NCBI GenBank assembly: GCA_018239715.1
Contig: JAFEGW010000007.1
Coordinates: 62,001-126,000 of the forward strand
Direction: 5' to 3'
DNA length: 64,000 bases
Source of the DNA: Verrucomicrobiota bacterium
GTDB taxonomy: Bacteria; Chlamydiota; Chlamydiia; Chlamydiales; Rhabdochlamydiaceae
The notes beneath the pieces were generated by a model. The model was not told the origin of the DNA. It saw nothing but the letters and a program-made list of their open reading frames with translations, and did not search any database. This document shows, piece by piece, positions 54,746-63,135 of this stretch. How positions within the stretch are numbered: position 1 is the first letter of the stretch; every line of letters starts with the position of its first letter. A program made the translations under genes and the position numbers.

Positions 54746-54786
54746 GCTCATTCAAGTTCTTGATCTTCACGCTTAATTTTTGCATA
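54665..54786 (+). repeat. 122-bp direct repeat, copy 2
   Basis: Second copy of the der 3' end and its flank, in the same orientation as the copy at 52512-52633. Together they enclose the beta-helix gene. Confidence 0.9.
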
Positions 54787-54794
54787 TTAGTTGC

Positions 54795-55442
54795 ATGAGT
54801 ATCGTTGGCAATATAGAATGTCATCAATTTCTTTTTCATCCTTTGAGCGCCTACCACAGCACAAAGACAAAAACTCTTTCTATCATCACCAATCTCGCCT
54901 TAACGATTCTTACCTTCGGCATATACTCAGTTGTTTTCCTGTACATGCATTTAAAGGATAGATTTTGGATTCAAGAGGGTCTTAAAAGTTACAATCTTGA
55001 ACATTTAAAGCAAAAACAGAAAGAGTGCTTAGCTCAATTGGAAACCTTGGCCCAAGCAGGGGATTGGGATAATCTTCGCTATCATCGAGACTTTGGTTTC
55101 GATTGGTGGATGTTTCCTATTCATCGTCCCAGTAGCAAAGGGTTTAAATATAGCGTCACATTGGACGATGTAGCAGAACTGAAAAAAGATGCCGAATTTA
55201 TGCAAAATTATCGGAAAGGGGTCGTCTTAGTCGCCAAATCCTGGGGATGGGATTTAGAAAAACGGCAAGATATTTCGGATGATAAACAAAACTGGTCCGG
55301 CTACGAAATCCGTCTATGGAAAATGCACAATTCCTTAAAGATCTTCGATCAGCAAGATCTTTACGAAAATTTGAACTATTTCATGAGTAGTCAAAAGATC
55401 CAAACTTCTTGGGCCTGGACGATCAAACGGATCCTTTTTTAA
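54795..55442 (+). CDS. Unknown protein with one hydrophobic hairpin
   Basis: A 215-residue protein. The longer frame begins at a TTG inside the repeat, but the ATG at 54795 is the sensible start. One long hydrophobic stretch lies at about 30-58 (LSIITNLALTILTFGIYSVV, then FLYMHLKDRFW), followed by a soluble charged domain with WWMFPIHRPSSKGFKYSV and KSWGWDLEKRQD. No signal peptide. The TFGIYSVVFLYMHLKDR type segment resembles chlamydial membrane-associated accessory proteins. It could be an inclusion-membrane protein. It lies downstream of the der relic; function unknown. Confidence 0.5.
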   Translation: MSIVGNIECHQFLFHPLSAYHSTKTKTLSIITNLALTILTFGIYSVVFLYMHLKDRFWIQEGLKSYNLEHLKQKQKECLAQLETLAQAGDWDNLRYHRDFGFDWWMFPIHRPSSKGFKYSVTLDDVAELKKDAEFMQNYRKGVVLVAKSWGWDLEKRQDISDDKQNWSGYEIRLWKMHNSLKIFDQQDLYENLNYFMSSQKIQTSWAWTIKRILF

Positions 55443-55452
55443 GGCAGATATT

Positions 55453-56112
55453 TTACCAGAAATAACCGATGCCGGCTCCTAGGATGAGTCCGCCGACTTG
55501 CGTTGAGCCGCCCATCTTATGGAAGTGCATTTTTTTGTAAGAGTATTCTCCGAAGAAATCGACGACAATATGCTCGGATAAATAGTAAAGGAATCCGGTG
55601 TTGGCAAATCCTCCCAGCCCGTGATGAGTCAAGCTCGTGTGGTGGTTCCATTGATGGACAAAGAAATAGCGGCCGCCCATCGTCAGATAGTATTTAAAAT
55701 CAAAGGTAATAGGCTGGATGTATTGAATGCCCAGACTGACAGGAACCATGCGGATCTTGCGTTTCTCGCGCGTTCTGTGGATTCGACCATCTGCTCCGAT
55801 ATATTCGATGCCTGTATAGACATAGAGAGGCTTCCAGAAGCAAAAAGAGGAGGTCAGTTGCATATCTAAAAGGCCTTTATCGTAGATATGCCGCATCTTT
55901 CCATCGCCTATCCGGAAATAGGCAAGTTTATATTCAGTGAGGATGGAAGAGCGGTATTCATTATGCGTAGGAGCGGACTTCTCTTCTACCATGGTAGACG
56001 TTGGCTGTGTGTCTGATGTTGAGGGTGCTGTAGGAGTAGGATTGGTGGGGTCGGGCTGGGCATCCGCGTATAAAGCGGTGGCAAGAAGAGCTAAAATAGA
56101 AAGTTTTTTCAT
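55453..56112 (-). CDS. Putative outer-membrane beta-barrel protein
   Basis: A 219-residue protein with a signal peptide (MKKLSILALLATALYADA), a low-complexity Pro/Thr/Ser linker (residues 20-45), and then a small barrel-like domain with strands SSFCFWKPLYVYTGIEYIG, IRMVPVSLGIQYIQPITFDF and VGGLILGAGIGYFW, ending in Phe-Trp. This resembles small eight-stranded barrels. AGGATCGATC is the ribosome site. It is last of a three-gene group with the YidD-like and lipoprotein genes, all with similar signal peptides. Confidence 0.7.
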   Translation of the reverse strand: MKKLSILALLATALYADAQPDPTNPTPTAPSTSDTQPTSTMVEEKSAPTHNEYRSSILTEYKLAYFRIGDGKMRHIYDKGLLDMQLTSSFCFWKPLYVYTGIEYIGADGRIHRTREKRKIRMVPVSLGIQYIQPITFDFKYYLTMGGRYFFVHQWNHHTSLTHHGLGGFANTGFLYYLSEHIVVDFFGEYSYKKMHFHKMGGSTQVGGLILGAGIGYFW

Positions 56113-56160
56113 GATCGATCCTAAGTTTCGGTAGATAATATGTCTTTGCAGGGAAATATT

Positions 56161-56538
56161 TCAAGGAGGAGGATCTGTTTTCCAGATCTTATTGTCGATG
56201 ACAGTCGTGCGGTAGATCCAAGGGTCGCTATTTTCACGCAGCAGCCGATCGCAGCCCATGACATAGCCTTTGAAAAATCCATGTTTGCGGATAGCCTGTA
56301 GCATGTAGGAAGAGCTGGAAGGTTTGTAATGGCTACGAGGCCCGTCGCAGGGAGAAATGATGTTCTGATGAAACCAGATCACTTTTTCCATGGCATGGGC
56401 AGGTAAAGAGAGGTCTGCTGGGGGATTTTCTTGCGGAGCTTTCCACTCTAGATCGGTGTCTTTGCCCCAGGGCTCATGGTAGCCGGGAATGGAAAAGAGC
56501 AGGGCTGGAAGTAGAAAAGGCAGGATTTTAAAAAGCAT
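56161..56538 (-). CDS. YidD-family protein, cysteine-poor
   Basis: A 125-residue protein with a signal-like hydrophobic N-terminus (LFKILPFLLPALLFSIPGY). Residues about 55-105 match YidD: KVIWFHQNIISP, then KPSSSSYMLQAIRKHGFFKG and a DRLLREN end. YidD aids membrane-protein insertion through YidC and normally has CRFxPTCSxY with cysteines. Here the region reads SHYKPSSSSY, so the usual second Cys is replaced by Ser. An extended N-terminus of about 50 residues is also unusual. It overlaps the upstream gene by 11 bases. Confidence 0.75.
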   Translation of the reverse strand: MLFKILPFLLPALLFSIPGYHEPWGKDTDLEWKAPQENPPADLSLPAHAMEKVIWFHQNIISPCDGPRSHYKPSSSSYMLQAIRKHGFFKGYVMGCDRLLRENSDPWIYRTTVIDNKIWKTDPPP

Positions 56539-57460
56539 ATTTCAACATCAGAATAGGGAAGTAACGGTTTTCATTCATCATCGGAGTGGCGAGCCGCTCA
56601 TAGAGCCGCTCGTTATAGAATTTCGCTTCTTGGCCAGCGCCATAGATCCCTCCAAAATACCATCCGGCTTCGAGGCTCGTGAAGATAATCCCGGCAGCGG
56701 TGTTGCCTTGGTGGAAGAAATAGGCCGAGGCCCAAATGAAAACACCGTTGAGAAGGAAGGCCGTGATGGCCGATTGAGTTTGCCCGACATAGAGATAGCC
56801 GCTTCCCGGGATGAAAGTATTGAGAAGTTGGGCAGTGGTGGTCGATTTTTTTCCCTGTTCATATTGAGAGAGGAGAGTCTGGATATCGGGATGCGAGGGG
56901 GCGGCCTGTTGAAGGGCAGGAATATCGCCTTTGAGAAGGACTTTAGAGAGGGCAAGCTTTTCAGCGGCTTTAGGATAGGTGGTCTGCATATACTGCAGGA
57001 CTGTATCGGCTTGATCGGGCTTATGGAGATTTAAGTAAGAGTCATAGAGGATGATGATCAGATCTTGGTGAGGAGTGAAAGAGGTAGTCGTTGTATAGAG
57101 CGGTCCGCTCTCATAGGTGTAAAGAGCTTCGGAGTATTTGCGGCCGTAGTAGTAGCAGAGGAGAGTATCATATTCGAGCTGTAATCTTCGATCGGTAAGA
57201 GAAGGGGGGATCAGGAACGAAGAACGTTTGAACGAAGTGATAGCTTGGTAAAGGTCTAGTTCATGGGCAAAGCCCAGGCCGATGCGGTCTTCCCGTCCCC
57301 AATCTTGGGCAGCTTCTTCATGGGTCAAAGGAGTAAAAGGAGAAGGAAGACTCTTGAGATACCGGTCTTGCACGGCAAAGTTGAGCTGGGGCTCTAGTTC
57401 ATGGCCGACGCGGAAGCAGCTCGCCAAAACAAGAAGGGCTAAAATCGATAACTTTTTCAA
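56528..57460 (-). CDS. Putative lipoprotein with C-terminal membrane helices
   Basis: A 310-residue protein starting at TTG 57460, where GGAG stands six bases upstream; a longer frame from TTG 57472 lacks this. The N-terminus MKKLSILALLVLASC carries a lipobox (LASC). A helical TPR-like region is followed by two hydrophobic helices in the last third: NTFIPGSGYLYVGQTQSAIT, AFLLNGVFIWASAYFF and IIFTSLEAGWYFGGIYGAG. The phrase FIPGSGYLYVGQ is typical of the TM2-like group often found next to yidD. The pair may act in membrane assembly. Its first residues are almost identical to those of the gene at 55453. Confidence 0.65.
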   Translation of the reverse strand: MKKLSILALLVLASCFRVGHELEPQLNFAVQDRYLKSLPSPFTPLTHEEAAQDWGREDRIGLGFAHELDLYQAITSFKRSSFLIPPSLTDRRLQLEYDTLLCYYYGRKYSEALYTYESGPLYTTTTSFTPHQDLIIILYDSYLNLHKPDQADTVLQYMQTTYPKAAEKLALSKVLLKGDIPALQQAAPSHPDIQTLLSQYEQGKKSTTTAQLLNTFIPGSGYLYVGQTQSAITAFLLNGVFIWASAYFFHQGNTAAGIIFTSLEAGWYFGGIYGAGQEAKFYNERLYERLATPMMNENRYFPILMLKYAF

Positions 57461-57534
57461 AGCGCACTCCAAAAACAGTGATCCTCGATTTTAACAATTG
57501 GGGGGCTTCTGAGCTATTTTAAAATTATTATGGA

Positions 57535-60500
57535 CTATTCGTCGGTCGGTTTTTTGACGATGTCGATGCCGGCGTCAAATTCTTCTTTGAGGACAGGCAG
57601 GACGGCTTGTTCTTTATAGAGATCTTCCTGGCTTTCGGTGATCGCCTTATAATCTTCGTAGGTATTGACGATGTGAGGGCGGAGGAAGATGATGACGTTT
57701 TGTTTGACATTCTGCCGGTCGGTTTCCGAGAAGAGGACGCCGATGACAGGGAGCCCTCCCAGGCAAGGGAAGCCGGATCTAAAACGGTCTTTGGTGTCTT
57801 GGATCATGCCGCTGAGAACGACAAAATGTTGATCGGGAACATGCACGCGGGTGGTCATCGAAGTATGGCTCGAAGTGATTCCTTGGATGTTCGTGTTGCC
57901 GCCCGTGACGTTAGTGCTTCCGATGGTGGGATTGGAGATGATCGCGCTGATATCGTTGCTGATATCCAGGGTGACGATATCGCTATTGCCAATAGTCGGT
58001 GTAATTGTGAGGTTGAAGCCGACATCGCGGTATTCGATGTTGGAAGAGGATGAGAGGATCTGAGAGTTCGTGGTGACTTGAGATCCAATGAACGGCACGT
58101 TAGTTCCCACAAAGAGTGTCGAAGTGCGGTTGTCCTGTGTGATGATTTTGGGGTTCATCAAAACCGTGCTGTCGTTGTCAATTTGCAGAGCGTTGACAAG
58201 GCTTCCCAGGGAGATGAAGGAGCGGCCTTTATGCATGATGATGTCGCCGATGACTCCAAGGTCAAGACCGTTCACGAAAGGGACGTTACCGGATGAGGGG
58301 GGAGTCGTGGCATTGGTGGCATTGATGCCCGGAGCAATGCTGTTGAAGCTGCTATTGGCGGGATTAACAGGGTTGCTTGCAGAAGCAGGATTGAGGCTCG
58401 GAGGGGGGAAGCTGCCGCTGCCGGCAGCGAACTTGTTCAGGTATTGCATCTTGCCGCCCCATTGCAGGCCGTAGTTTTGAGTGTTGGTCAGAGTGGTTTG
58501 AATGACCAGGACTTCAATGAACACCTGTCTTAGCGGGACGTCGAGATTCGTGATGAGGTCGCGGAGCTTGGAGAGGGTATCAGCCTCGCCGGAGCCTAGA
58601 AGAGAATTGGTGACGCGGATCCATTGCAGCGAGTTGATTGCTGCGAGGAGATTTTGGTTGCCGGTGGCTGTCCCTGTTCCCAAATCGGTGGCGATTTGTT
58701 TCAGAGCAGAGAGGATCTCATCGCCTTGATGATATTGGAGTTTATAAATCAGGAAGGAAGTGTTTTGTATCGATTCGATCGAAGAAGGAATGGCGGTCGG
58801 CTCCGAGGTAGGGACGTCAAAACGGCGGAGGAGTTCTTCGACTTTAGCGATCGATTCTTGGTCGCCTGTGATGATCAGCGAACAGGTGCGCTGAACATAT
58901 TTGAGGTTGGAGATCGTGTCGAAAAGACTTTTGTTGGCGACGCCGGAAGCGACGAGGTTTTGCTCAAACTCTTGCAAGATGTTAATCAGGTCTTCGCCGG
59001 TTTGATATTTAGGAGTGTAGACGATGAATGTTGAAGGAAGAGGCGGACTTTCGGCATGTGGCGCTAAAGCAGCGACGTCAAATTTCTTCAACATCGACTC
59101 GATTTTTTTGAGAGTCTGATCGGAGCCTGTAAAGAGAATCGAGTTGGTCTCTTTGATGTATTTTAACCCGTTGATCGAACTCACCACACTTTGATCGATG
59201 GCGCCTGTCCGCTGCAGATCATTGCTCAGCCCTTTCAAAGCAGAAATCAGTTGGGTGGAAGGGACATATTGAATTTTGTAGATCAGGAATGTCGATTCGC
59301 CCAGTTGCTGGATTTGCGCTTCTTTTGGAGAGGTGACGTCGATGCGGGAGAGGATCTCTTTGACTTTCTCTAAAGCGCTGGGTGTTCCAGTGAAGATCAG
59401 AGAATTAGTCGAATCGACATAGCGCGTCGTATTAAGCGTCAGAAGTAGATCGGGATCGACAAGGCCGGAGCCTTCGAGGTCTTTAGACATATCGCGTATC
59501 GAGGCTTGCAGGGCTTGAGGAGATTGATGGATCGGTTTGTAAATAAAAAAGGCCGACTTACTCGATTGTGGAGAAGTGGTTGTAGCGGGGGCAATATCAA
59601 ATTGTGTAATGAGGGTGCGGGCCTGTTCGATGGAGGCCGAAGTTCCGGTGAGAAGCAGCGAGTTGTTGTCTTTAACCCATTTGATATTCTCAAGTGTCGC
59701 GATAAGGGATTGATTGGGAACGTTGGAGTCGCTGAGATTGGAGGCGACTTTTTTCAAACTATCGATGACACTGCTGCCGGTCGCATATTGAAGTTTGTAG
59801 AGATAAAAAGTCTGCATTCCCGGTGTGCCTGCAACGCCTTCAGCGCCGCCGTCCAAAGAGACTAAAAGAGATTGAATGCGGGCGAGCGTGTCGGGATTGC
59901 CGGTAAAGACAAGGGTATTCGAAGCCGGAGTCCATTTGACGGTTTTGACAGATTGTAAGAATTGAGGATCGGCAAGGCCGGCATTTTTGAGATTTTGCGC
60001 GATTTCTTGCAGAGCCTTTTCCAGCTCCTGCCCGCTTCTTGTTTTGGGTGTGTACACTAAGAATTGAGAAGAGGCGGTGGCCACATCAAAAGAAGGCAGG
60101 ATTTCAGCCAGCTTGCTGAGGGCAGCCGTATCGCCCGTAAAGATTAAAGAGTTGGCCTCGGAGATATATTTAGCACTCGTGAGCACATCAATCAAAGCAT
60201 AATCGGGCTGAGGCGCTTTTTGCAGATCCTCGGCCATGGTATCGAGGCTGTCTTGGAGCTGATCAGGAGCAGCCCGCTGGATCTTGTAGACATAGAAATT
60301 GCTTTTGGGGGAAGGGAGGGAGGTTTCTGTGGCTGAGGTGTCGAGGGTGGGAAGCAGCTCTTTGACTCTCGCCAAGGTCTCATCATCGGAAAGGAAGAGG
60401 ATAGAATTGGACTCTTTAATCCATTTCGCTTGGGCCAGGCAGTCCATCAGCTTGTAGGAAGCACCCCGTTTTTGGAGTTGTTTGCTTAAGTCTTCCAGGG

Positions 60501-61497
60501 CATTTAAGAAATCATCTCCCTGTTTGTGCTGGAGCTTATACAAGTAGACGGTTTGGCCGCGCATAGTCGTGGCTTGGCGGGACTGAGTAGGTGTATCGAG
60601 GTCTTCTAAAATTGTAAGCGCTCTCTCAATCAGAAAAGGAGTCGATACGATGAAGATTGTATTCGTATCAGGCTGGGGAACGAATGTGAGGGAATTGCCT
60701 TCAGAAAAAGGCGTCACGATTTGCGTAGCTAATTTGATCAGCGAATCCAGATCGACGTTTTGCGCCACGTAGCTGTCGACATCTAGGGAAGAATGAGGCG
60801 CATCAATGCTGGCGAGCAAAGCGGAGATTTTATCGACGTTTGTCGTGATGTCGGTGATGATCATCTGCTTGGTTTCAGCAGACACTTCTAACAGCGCTGA
60901 GTCGGACATCATCGGCTTGACCACGGAAGCGACGGTATTAAGATTGGCGTTTTTAATGCGGAACACGCGTGTGACTAAAGGGGCGTTCCCTTTAGCTTCC
61001 GGTAGATCGGAAGAGACAACGGTGGCCAGCTGGCTGACATTGCGAACTTTGGTGATCAGCAGATTGTTGTCTTGCTCTAAGACCACAAGGCCGTTGATGC
61101 GCAGCACCTGGATCAAAATCGACATGATATTCCGAGGCGTGACAGGCTCTTCGGAAACAATCGTGACATTGAATTGGAGGTCAGCGTCATTAAAGACGAA
61201 ATTGAGATTGGTAATTTTGCTCGCAAAACGGATGTACTCAATGATGGAAAGGTTATTGAAATTGATTGTGTAAGTATCTGTTTTCTTATCGAGATCTTTG
61301 AGGCTAGGAGTATTGTGGTTGATTTCTTGATCGGAGAATGGGCCGCGTGTTTTCTTCGCTTTGCCGGAAGAAAAAAGAAATCCAACCTCATCTTCCTCGG
61401 GAGGTTCTTCGGAAAAAAGAGGTGCGTGCAGGAGCACGATGCCTAAGGCTGCTTCAATCAACGTCAACTTAAGAATTCGCGGAAAAATAGGCTGCAT
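57535..61497 (-). CDS. sctC: Type III secretion outer-membrane secretin SctC (CdsC) with eight tandem N-domains
   Basis: Forms the outer-membrane gate of the injectisome. A hydrophobic segment at 10-28 is a signal peptide, and N0 and N1 domains lie at about 75-150 and 170-235. From 316 to 987 there are eight repeats of about 75-85 residues, each opening with YKLQ or VYTPK and closing with a SLIFTG-type strand, before the secretin core (about 990-1290) with VFIEVLVIQTTL and PVIGVLFSETDRQ. I take it for CdsC rather than GspD because Pkn5 and SctQ are immediately upstream, as in CT672-674. It is 1320 residues, against about 920 that I recall for C. trachomatis CdsC. Confidence 0.92.
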   Translation of the reverse strand: MQPIFPRILKLTLIEAALGIVLLHAPLFSEEPPEEDEVGFLFSSGKAKKTRGPFSDQEINHNTPSLKDLDKKTDTYTINFNNLSIIEYIRFASKITNLNFVFNDADLQFNVTIVSEEPVTPRNIMSILIQVLRINGLVVLEQDNNLLITKVRNVSQLATVVSSDLPEAKGNAPLVTRVFRIKNANLNTVASVVKPMMSDSALLEVSAETKQMIITDITTNVDKISALLASIDAPHSSLDVDSYVAQNVDLDSLIKLATQIVTPFSEGNSLTFVPQPDTNTIFIVSTPFLIERALTILEDLDTPTQSRQATTMRGQTVYLYKLQHKQGDDFLNALEDLSKQLQKRGASYKLMDCLAQAKWIKESNSILFLSDDETLARVKELLPTLDTSATETSLPSPKSNFYVYKIQRAAPDQLQDSLDTMAEDLQKAPQPDYALIDVLTSAKYISEANSLIFTGDTAALSKLAEILPSFDVATASSQFLVYTPKTRSGQELEKALQEIAQNLKNAGLADPQFLQSVKTVKWTPASNTLVFTGNPDTLARIQSLLVSLDGGAEGVAGTPGMQTFYLYKLQYATGSSVIDSLKKVASNLSDSNVPNQSLIATLENIKWVKDNNSLLLTGTSASIEQARTLITQFDIAPATTTSPQSSKSAFFIYKPIHQSPQALQASIRDMSKDLEGSGLVDPDLLLTLNTTRYVDSTNSLIFTGTPSALEKVKEILSRIDVTSPKEAQIQQLGESTFLIYKIQYVPSTQLISALKGLSNDLQRTGAIDQSVVSSINGLKYIKETNSILFTGSDQTLKKIESMLKKFDVAALAPHAESPPLPSTFIVYTPKYQTGEDLINILQEFEQNLVASGVANKSLFDTISNLKYVQRTCSLIITGDQESIAKVEELLRRFDVPTSEPTAIPSSIESIQNTSFLIYKLQYHQGDEILSALKQIATDLGTGTATGNQNLLAAINSLQWIRVTNSLLGSGEADTLSKLRDLITNLDVPLRQVFIEVLVIQTTLTNTQNYGLQWGGKMQYLNKFAAGSGSFPPPSLNPASASNPVNPANSSFNSIAPGINATNATTPPSSGNVPFVNGLDLGVIGDIIMHKGRSFISLGSLVNALQIDNDSTVLMNPKIITQDNRTSTLFVGTNVPFIGSQVTTNSQILSSSSNIEYRDVGFNLTITPTIGNSDIVTLDISNDISAIISNPTIGSTNVTGGNTNIQGITSSHTSMTTRVHVPDQHFVVLSGMIQDTKDRFRSGFPCLGGLPVIGVLFSETDRQNVKQNVIIFLRPHIVNTYEDYKAITESQEDLYKEQAVLPVLKEEFDAGIDIVKKPTDE

Positions 61498-61569
61498 ATT
61501 AGGTAATACTTGAATCGCAATCCTAAAATACTCCGAGTTTATTGTAAATCATCTATTTAGAGGATTCTA

Positions 61570-63135
61570 CTAACCAATACGATGAAGGGAGAAAAGAACT
61601 TGTGGTTTTTTCTCCTGGGCAAAAAGAGGCTGGGTTGCGACTTTTTTCAAAAGGGCATCTGCTTGCCCTTGAGGAGAGAGAAAGAAATTTTCTTTTAAAG
61701 CTTCTTGCAACAGCAGATCAAAATTTAAATCCAAAGAATGGAAGATCAAGACGTCGCCGATATTCCAATTATCGGTCGTCATTTCAAAATCACGGCGTAA
61801 AGGCGTTCCGAGAGGAGGATTTTCATTGCTGAGTGTGCGAGGAGTTTGATGTCCGGGGGAAACGTGGAGCATATTCCCGAGTCCACAGGAGAGAAAGGAA
61901 AGTTCATCGCGGAAAGGCGAAAGCATTAAAAAAGCGGCGGCAAATTTTTGACTCAGAGGATCTTCTTGGACCATGCGATTGAGAGTAGAGATAAAAAGAG
62001 GAAAAGAGAAATTTTCTTGGGAGGAGATCAGGGAGCGGATCATGCCGCGGAGGTTAGCGGAATAGATAGGTGTCTCCAGCCCTGTGACGAGCGGCTGTGC
62101 AATTAGAAAAACATAGGTGTTGTCGCGGAATCTAAAGCAATCATAATAGCTGCTGCCTTGGACTGCTTTATATTTGGCGATGCCCATTTCCAACGAAGGC
62201 CAGGAAGGAGGCGCTGTAGGGGAAAGGGCCTGTCCGGCCTTTTGGATGGTCTCGACGATTTCTTTGAGTTGATCGGTTCCCGGCCTATCTTTTTCAAGGC
62301 CTCCTGATTTCAGGTATTCGGAGAGATCGGTAATAAATTTGATCGCATCGGAGTATCTTTCTTTGACAGAGACGGCGAGAGCTTTCTCAAGAATCTGCCG
62401 GAGTCCTTTGGGCACTTGAGAAAGATGGATGATGCCGAAGCTGAGCTTGCCGCTGAGGAGTTCGTAGGCAATGATCCCGAGGGCATAGATGTCGGAAGCA
62501 AAAGAGATTTTAGAAGGATCTTCCTTTTGCTCGGGGCTCATGTAGGTAGGAGTGCCGACGATGCGGCGGGCCTTTCCTCTTTCTTTTTTTACTTCTTCAT
62601 GCAGCCGGGCAATTCCGAAATCGATCACTTTGACAATGCCGTCTTCGGTAATGAGAATATTTTCGGGTTTTAAATCTCCATGGATGACGCCGTGGGAATG
62701 GAGATGACAGAGGGCGTAGGCCACTTGTAAGATGATGTCGATAGATCGCTTCATGGAAAGGGATTGCTGCTCGATAAATTGCCGGAGAGAGACTCCTCGG
62801 ATAAATTCCATGGCGATGTAGAGGCCGCCTTCCCACTGTCCTTCTCCGTAGAGTTTGACGATGTTGGGATGGTTGGTCATGCCGATAATCTTCGCTTCTT
62901 TGAGAAACCCTGCGACCATTTCAGGATGAGTCACAAACGTAGGTGAGAGGACTTTAATGGCAATCATTTCCCGCGTATCCGGCTGGATGCCCAAATAAAG
63001 AATGCTCATGCCTCCTTTGCTGAGAAGCGATTCTATTTTATACGGCCCGACCTGTCGCGGCATGGACGAAGGAGGCTCGTCGTCCGGATTAAAATCGGTG
63101 ATGGTGGGCTGTTTATAGAAAGTATGATCTGTCAT
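61570..63135 (-). CDS. pkn5: Ser/Thr protein kinase Pkn5-like with decayed SpoIIE/PP2C-like tail
   Basis: A 521-residue kinase in the type III operon. Kinase motifs: glycine loop SKGGMS (39-44), lysine K61 in IAIKVL, VIHGDLKPEN with Asp154 (the usual HRD Arg is Gly), and DFG at 172-174. GTPTYMSPEQ follows. The C-terminal 200 residues (about 320-521) have a SpoIIE/PP2C-like order: YDCFRFRDNTYVFLIAQPLV, ISTLNRMV, FAAAFLMLSP, FLSCGLGNMLHVSPG, then PPLGTPLRRDFEM and IGDVLIFHSLD. The usual metal-binding Asp residues are missing, so it is probably catalytically dead. Its ATG overlaps the sctQ stop. In Chlamydia Pkn5 is a type III substrate. Confidence 0.87.
   Translation of the reverse strand: MTDHTFYKQPTITDFNPDDEPPSSMPRQVGPYKIESLLSKGGMSILYLGIQPDTREMIAIKVLSPTFVTHPEMVAGFLKEAKIIGMTNHPNIVKLYGEGQWEGGLYIAMEFIRGVSLRQFIEQQSLSMKRSIDIILQVAYALCHLHSHGVIHGDLKPENILITEDGIVKVIDFGIARLHEEVKKERGKARRIVGTPTYMSPEQKEDPSKISFASDIYALGIIAYELLSGKLSFGIIHLSQVPKGLRQILEKALAVSVKERYSDAIKFITDLSEYLKSGGLEKDRPGTDQLKEIVETIQKAGQALSPTAPPSWPSLEMGIAKYKAVQGSSYYDCFRFRDNTYVFLIAQPLVTGLETPIYSANLRGMIRSLISSQENFSFPLFISTLNRMVQEDPLSQKFAAAFLMLSPFRDELSFLSCGLGNMLHVSPGHQTPRTLSNENPPLGTPLRRDFEMTTDNWNIGDVLIFHSLDLNFDLLLQEALKENFFLSPQGQADALLKKVATQPLFAQEKKPQVLFSLHRIG

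Larger units (their letters stand above)
54433..54794. other. Intergenic region with tandem repeat and der relic
   Basis: Over 300 bases with no intact gene. It holds a 13-base tandem repeat (54456-54481), an AT-rich likely promoter area for the beta-helix gene, and the relic of a der 3' end (54656-54786). A 71-codon frame across 54511-54726 reads the relic in a wrong frame and is not called. Confidence 0.8.

Noticed and set aside
57535-61497. GspD-type type II secretin
   Set aside because: The immediate neighbours are Pkn5 and SctQ with overlapping starts, so a type III secretin fits better.
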